Shown one piece after another: positions 4,913 to 7,776 of a stretch of 7,776 bases of DNA (positions are counted from its first letter, which is position 1; each line of letters begins with the position of its first letter). Under the pieces are notes generated by a model. That model was not told the origin of the DNA, did not search any database, and saw nothing but the letters and a program-made list of their open reading frames with translations. Both the position numbers and the translations under genes were made by a program. Source of the stretch: an uncultured Pseudomonadota bacterium (GTDB lineage Bacteria > SAR324 > NAC60-12). Location: contig CAJXDX010000078.1 of NCBI GenBank assembly GCA_913052275.1, forward strand, positions 1 to 7,776, given 5' to 3'.

Positions 4913-6958
4913 ATGAAGTTTAACAAATTTCTTCCTCTCAGCCTTACTGTCCTTTTTTTACTTTTTCCTTCCTTTTTAACAGCCAAAGAAGAGACACAGA
5001 AACTCACCGGTTCCGTAGTCAAGGGAATTGTTGAGCAGTTTGTCAGCATGCACTATTCCCAGAAACCGCTGAACGATGAGATGTCCTCCAGGATTTTTTC
5101 ACTCTATATGAATCGGCTTGACCCTGCTCACTACTATTTCCTTGCTTCAGATGTAAATGAATTTCGCGTTTACGAAACACGCATAGACGATATGCTTCAC
5201 AGCGGGGATGTAAAACTGGCGCTGGATATTTTTGAACGCTTCAAAACACGTTTGTCTGAACGGCTTGCAATGATGGAAGAATTTCTCAGCGAGGACTTTG
5301 ATTTCACTCGTGATGCGAAATGGACACTTGATCGCAGCAACCTGCCTTATCCGGAATCATCAGAAGCCGCCAGGGAGATATGGCGTACAAAAATTAAATT
5401 TGATTTACTTACCCTCAAGCTGGCAGATACCGGCATAAAAGAAGGAAAAGAGCGGTTGATGAAACGTGTACGAGGTTTATGGAAAGATTATTCCCAGTAT
5501 GAAAATGATGATGTTATTTCTCTCCTTCTAAATTCAATGGCTGCAGCATACGACCCGCATTCTTCCTATCTTGCAGTTCAGGATTTGAAGAATTTTGATA
5601 TCTCCATCAAACTCTCGCTTGAAGGCATTGGAGCGGTGCTGCGATGGGAGGATGGCTACACGGTAGTAAACTCGATCGTCCCCGGAGGCGCCGCATCCCG
5701 GCACGGTAAACTCAAATCTGAGGACAGGATCATTGCTGTTGCACAGGGAGAACAGGCTTTTGAAAGCGTGATAGATATGCGCCTGAATGACGTGGTGCAG
5801 CTTATACGCGGGAAACGCGGAACCAAGGTGGGTCTGCAGATTCTGCGTAAAACCAAGAAGGGCTTTGATACACTGAAATATTTCATAGTGCGCGACAAAA
5901 TTGTGCTCAAGGATGGAGAGGCAAGAGCGGAAATCTTTGATCACCATTTTACACAGCAGAATAAAAACGAAAAAAAATTGTACCGAATCGGTGTAATAAA
6001 ACTGCCTTCTTTTTATATTGATTTCAACGACCGAAGGAAAAATCCAAATAATTACAAAAGTTCCTCGAGGGATGTAAAAGAGCATCTCAAAAGATTTGTT
6101 AAAAATAATGTTGATGGAGTGATCCTGGATTTACGCAGCAACGGCGGTGGCGGACTTGATGAGGCAATCAACATGGCAGGACTTTTTATCGGCCACAATC
6201 CGGTAGTGATTGTTCGCCAGTCCGGAGGAAGAAGAATTACCGTGCACCGCAGCCGTGAAAGACAGGTATATGACGGACCGCTGATAATAATGCTCAATCG
6301 TTACAGCGCCTCTGCCTCCGAAATTCTTGCTGGTGCCATGCATGATTATCAGCGTGCGATTTTAGTAGGCGACACCACGACTTTCGGAAAAGGTACGGTA
6401 CAGAATATCTTTCAGCTTCCGGAAGGGTACGGGGCACTTAAAGTTACAATTGCGCAGTTTTACCGTGTTTCAGGATGGTCTACACAACACCGCGGAGTTG
6501 AAAGCAGTGTGGTTTTACCTTCATTGAACAATGTGCGGGAAATTGGCGAGTCTACACTGGACAATGCCCTGCCTTGGCGTGCGATTGATCCTGTGACCTA
6601 CAGAGTTAAGGGAAATTTAAATAAAGATATTCCTGCACTTAAAAATTTTTCCTCACAAAGAATCGAAAATTCTGACTATTTCAAAAAAATTGACCAGGAT
6701 ATTCAGGAATACCTTACAAACGTCAAGCCTCTGGGATACACTTCAATCCTAAAAATGCAGCAGGATGATATGAAGCGTAAGACCCAGCGTAACCTGGAAC
6801 TGGCAAGCGCAACAGAGAGAGATGACGAGGATGTACCTTCTGAAACAATACAAAATGAAAACGAAACTGTAATTAATCGTGACGATTATATCAACGAAAG
6901 CATGACAATTTTATCTGACTACATAACTTTACAGCAGCAGGCAAAAAAGGATGAATAG
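4913..6958 (+). CDS. prc: Carboxy-terminal processing (tail-specific) protease, S41 family, Prc/Tsp type
   Basis: With the start at 4913 the protein has 681 residues, close to the 682 of E. coli Prc/Tsp. It begins with a signal peptide (MKFNKFLPLSLTVLFLLFP, probable cleavage after LTA at 24), which argues against the in-frame TTG at 4838. Domains in order: an N-terminal helical region (about 30-225, with RLDPAHYYFLASDV and YDPHSSYL), a PDZ domain (about 232-320, GIGAVL to LQILR), the S41 core (about 355-540, with GVILDLRSNGGGGLDEA) and a C-terminal DUF3340-like region. The catalytic set is present: Ser467 in YSASASEI, Asp478 in MHDY and Lys493 in FGKGTVQ. The loop before the lysine reads GDTTTFGKG, one residue longer than the E. 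coli GEPTFGKG as I recall it. The enzyme degrades or trims periplasmic proteins from their C-termini, including cell-wall enzymes in E. coli. hpt overlaps its last 8 bases, indicating co-translation. The ribosome-binding site is weak (AAAGAAAAA). Confidence 0.95.
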   Translation: MKFNKFLPLSLTVLFLLFPSFLTAKEETQKLTGSVVKGIVEQFVSMHYSQKPLNDEMSSRIFSLYMNRLDPAHYYFLASDVNEFRVYETRIDDMLHSGDVKLALDIFERFKTRLSERLAMMEEFLSEDFDFTRDAKWTLDRSNLPYPESSEAAREIWRTKIKFDLLTLKLADTGIKEGKERLMKRVRGLWKDYSQYENDDVISLLLNSMAAAYDPHSSYLAVQDLKNFDISIKLSLEGIGAVLRWEDGYTVVNSIVPGGAASRHGKLKSEDRIIAVAQGEQAFESVIDMRLNDVVQLIRGKRGTKVGLQILRKTKKGFDTLKYFIVRDKIVLKDGEARAEIFDHHFTQQNKNEKKLYRIGVIKLPSFYIDFNDRRKNPNNYKSSSRDVKEHLKRFVKNNVDGVILDLRSNGGGGLDEAINMAGLFIGHNPVVIVRQSGGRRITVHRSRERQVYDGPLIIMLNRYSASASEILAGAMHDYQRAILVGDTTTFGKGTVQNIFQLPEGYGALKVTIAQFYRVSGWSTQHRGVESSVVLPSLNNVREIGESTLDNALPWRAIDPVTYRVKGNLNKDIPALKNFSSQRIENSDYFKKIDQDIQEYLTNVKPLGYTSILKMQQDDMKRKTQRNLELASATERDDEDVPSETIQNENETVINRDDYINESMTILSDYITLQQQAKKDE

Positions 6959-7496
6959 TGTTTCCTCCAATGAGGAAAAAACAGATATTTTCTCAAAAGA
7001 AGTTTTGATTTCCAGAGAGGAAATCAACAGTCGCGTAGAGCAGTTAGGGCGTGAAATATCGAAAGATTACCAGGGAAGGGAACTGCATCTTGTGGGTGTG
7101 CTCAACGGAGCCTTTATGTTTCTTGCTGACCTGGTGCGCCATCTCAGTATTCCCTGTCAAATATGCTTTATGCAGGCTTCCAGCTACAAAGACCAGCAGG
7201 TTAGCACTGGAGAGGTAATCCTGATGCATAATCTTGATTTAAACGGAAAGGATGTTCTTGTTGTTGAAGATATTTTTGATACGGGGCTGACACTGAAACA
7301 CATCAGGGAAGATCTTAACATGCAAAAACCAGCATCACTGGAAATCTGCGCCCTGCTGAATAAAAGGATTCCAGATAAGGTGGCTGTAGATGTTAAGTAT
7401 ATTGGCTTCGAAATTGAAAATCGATTCGTGGTTGGGTACGGACTTGATTATGCGGAAAAATACAGGGAACTACCACATATCTCCTGCCTTGATTAA
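6951..7496 (+). CDS. hpt: Hypoxanthine phosphoribosyltransferase
   Basis: This 181-residue cytosolic enzyme matches the usual bacterial length of about 175-185. It transfers the phosphoribosyl group of PRPP to hypoxanthine (and usually guanine) in purine salvage. The signatures are in order: LHLVGVLNGAFMFLADLVR (residues 45-63), the flexible-loop serine-tyrosine pair SSYKD (77-81), the PRPP-binding loop VLVVEDIFDTGLTL (102-115) with its acidic ED pair, and the purine-pocket/C-terminal segment FVVGYGLDYAEKYRELPHI (159-177). The ATG at 6951 lies inside the end of prc (ATGAATAG, 8-base overlap), so translation is probably coupled. AAAAAAGG directly abuts the ATG and is too close for a normal Shine-Dalgarno. 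An unusually hydrophilic leader of about 16 residues precedes the core. The downstream gene converges, and I found no strong terminator in the 98-base gap. Confidence 0.95.
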   Translation: MNSVSSNEEKTDIFSKEVLISREEINSRVEQLGREISKDYQGRELHLVGVLNGAFMFLADLVRHLSIPCQICFMQASSYKDQQVSTGEVILMHNLDLNGKDVLVVEDIFDTGLTLKHIREDLNMQKPASLEICALLNKRIPDKVAVDVKYIGFEIENRFVVGYGLDYAEKYRELPHISCLD

Positions 7497-7594
7497 AGTG
7501 CGGTCTTTCTAAGTTTGGTATATAAGGAAAAACTTGACTGGAATTCATCAACTGAGTTCGCTGAGTGCCTGGCTGCCCTGTTTACATGAATGCA

Positions 7595-7776
7595 TCAGCT
7601 CCTCCCGTAATCATCTTCCAGACGTTCAATATCGTCTTCCCCGAAATATTCCCCTGTCTGCACTTCAATGAAACTCAAATCGACAGTACCGGTATTTTCT
7701 ATGCGGTGGGATGATCCGCATGGAATATTCACTGACTCGCCACCTTTTTTGTTGAGTCGTTGTCCGTCAAGTGTTA
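7595..7776 (-). CDS. manC: Mannose-1-phosphate guanylyltransferase / mannose-6-phosphate isomerase, C-terminal part
   Basis: The minus strand is open from the window edge to a TGA (7595-7597), giving the last 59 residues of a larger protein. The segment is the cupin-type isomerase domain at the end of bifunctional ManC/AlgA/XanB proteins. It has a GGESVNIPCGSSHRIEN block with the cupin histidine, then LSFIEVQTGEYFGEDDI and a terminal RLEDDYGRS. The GEYFGEDDIxRxEDDYGR ending is highly typical of the type II phosphomannose isomerase family. The full enzyme interconverts fructose-6-P and mannose-6-P and makes GDP-mannose for surface polysaccharides. Because only the cupin half is visible, a stand-alone type II isomerase cannot be excluded. 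It converges with hpt. Confidence 0.88.
   Translation of the reverse strand, partial: TLDGQRLNKKGGESVNIPCGSSHRIENTGTVDLSFIEVQTGEYFGEDDIERLEDDYGRS

Noticed and set aside
5534..6085. 183-codon open frame on the minus strand
   Set aside because: It lies wholly inside prc, which has full domain and catalytic-motif support; the opposite-strand translation shows no recognisable domain.
7511..7535. AAGTTT...AAACTT hairpin after hpt as a terminator
   Set aside because: The stem is only 6 bp, AT-rich, with a 13-base loop and no T-run, too weak to call.

Overview
The window looks like a chromosomal segment of moderate GC from a Gram-negative bacterium. The periplasmic tail-specific protease (Prc/Tsp type, with signal peptide), the exported rhodanese and the ManC/AlgA-type sugar-nucleotide enzyme all fit a diderm cell. 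The lineage cannot be fixed from the sequence. An in-frame UGA inside a UGSC-family gene, followed by a hairpin of the right shape and spacing, implies an organism that makes selenocysteine, although no sel genes lie in the window.

Layout. Positions 1-267 hold the C-terminal end of a dihydropyrimidinase/hydantoinase. A 178-base gap follows, with a perfect hairpin (322-345) and a 39-codon ORF (337-456) that overlaps the next gene. Positions 446-3383 hold three same-strand genes with gaps of 2 and 26 bases: a polytopic permease (446-1765), a 348-residue protein of unknown function with a DGLPVVPPT signature (1768-2814), and a UGSC-family selenoprotein (2841-3383). A standard gene caller would break the selenoprotein into two pieces at the UGA at 3120-3122. 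Converging on this block are three minus-strand genes: an exported rhodanese (3446-3859), an 89-residue charged helical protein (3958-4227) and a 48-residue single-pass membrane protein (4392-4538). After a divergent intergenic region (4539-4912) come prc/tsp (4913-6958) and hpt (6951-7496), which overlap by 8 bases. The right edge holds the C-terminal end of a minus-strand mannose-1-phosphate guanylyltransferase/mannose-6-phosphate isomerase (7595-7776).

How the genes may work together. The left half reads as one catabolic or redox module. A cyclic-amide hydrolase, a permease, an uncharacterised enzyme-like protein and a small selenoprotein with a U-G-S-C redox motif lie in one direction with tight spacing. 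I infer uptake and ring opening of a cyclic amide/ureide-like substrate coupled to a selenocysteine-dependent step; the substrate is unknown. The right half is housekeeping: periplasmic proteolysis, purine salvage and GDP-mannose synthesis. The strongest novelty candidates are the selenoprotein with its SECIS-like element and the hydantoinase-permease-DGLPVVPPT-UGSC gene set.
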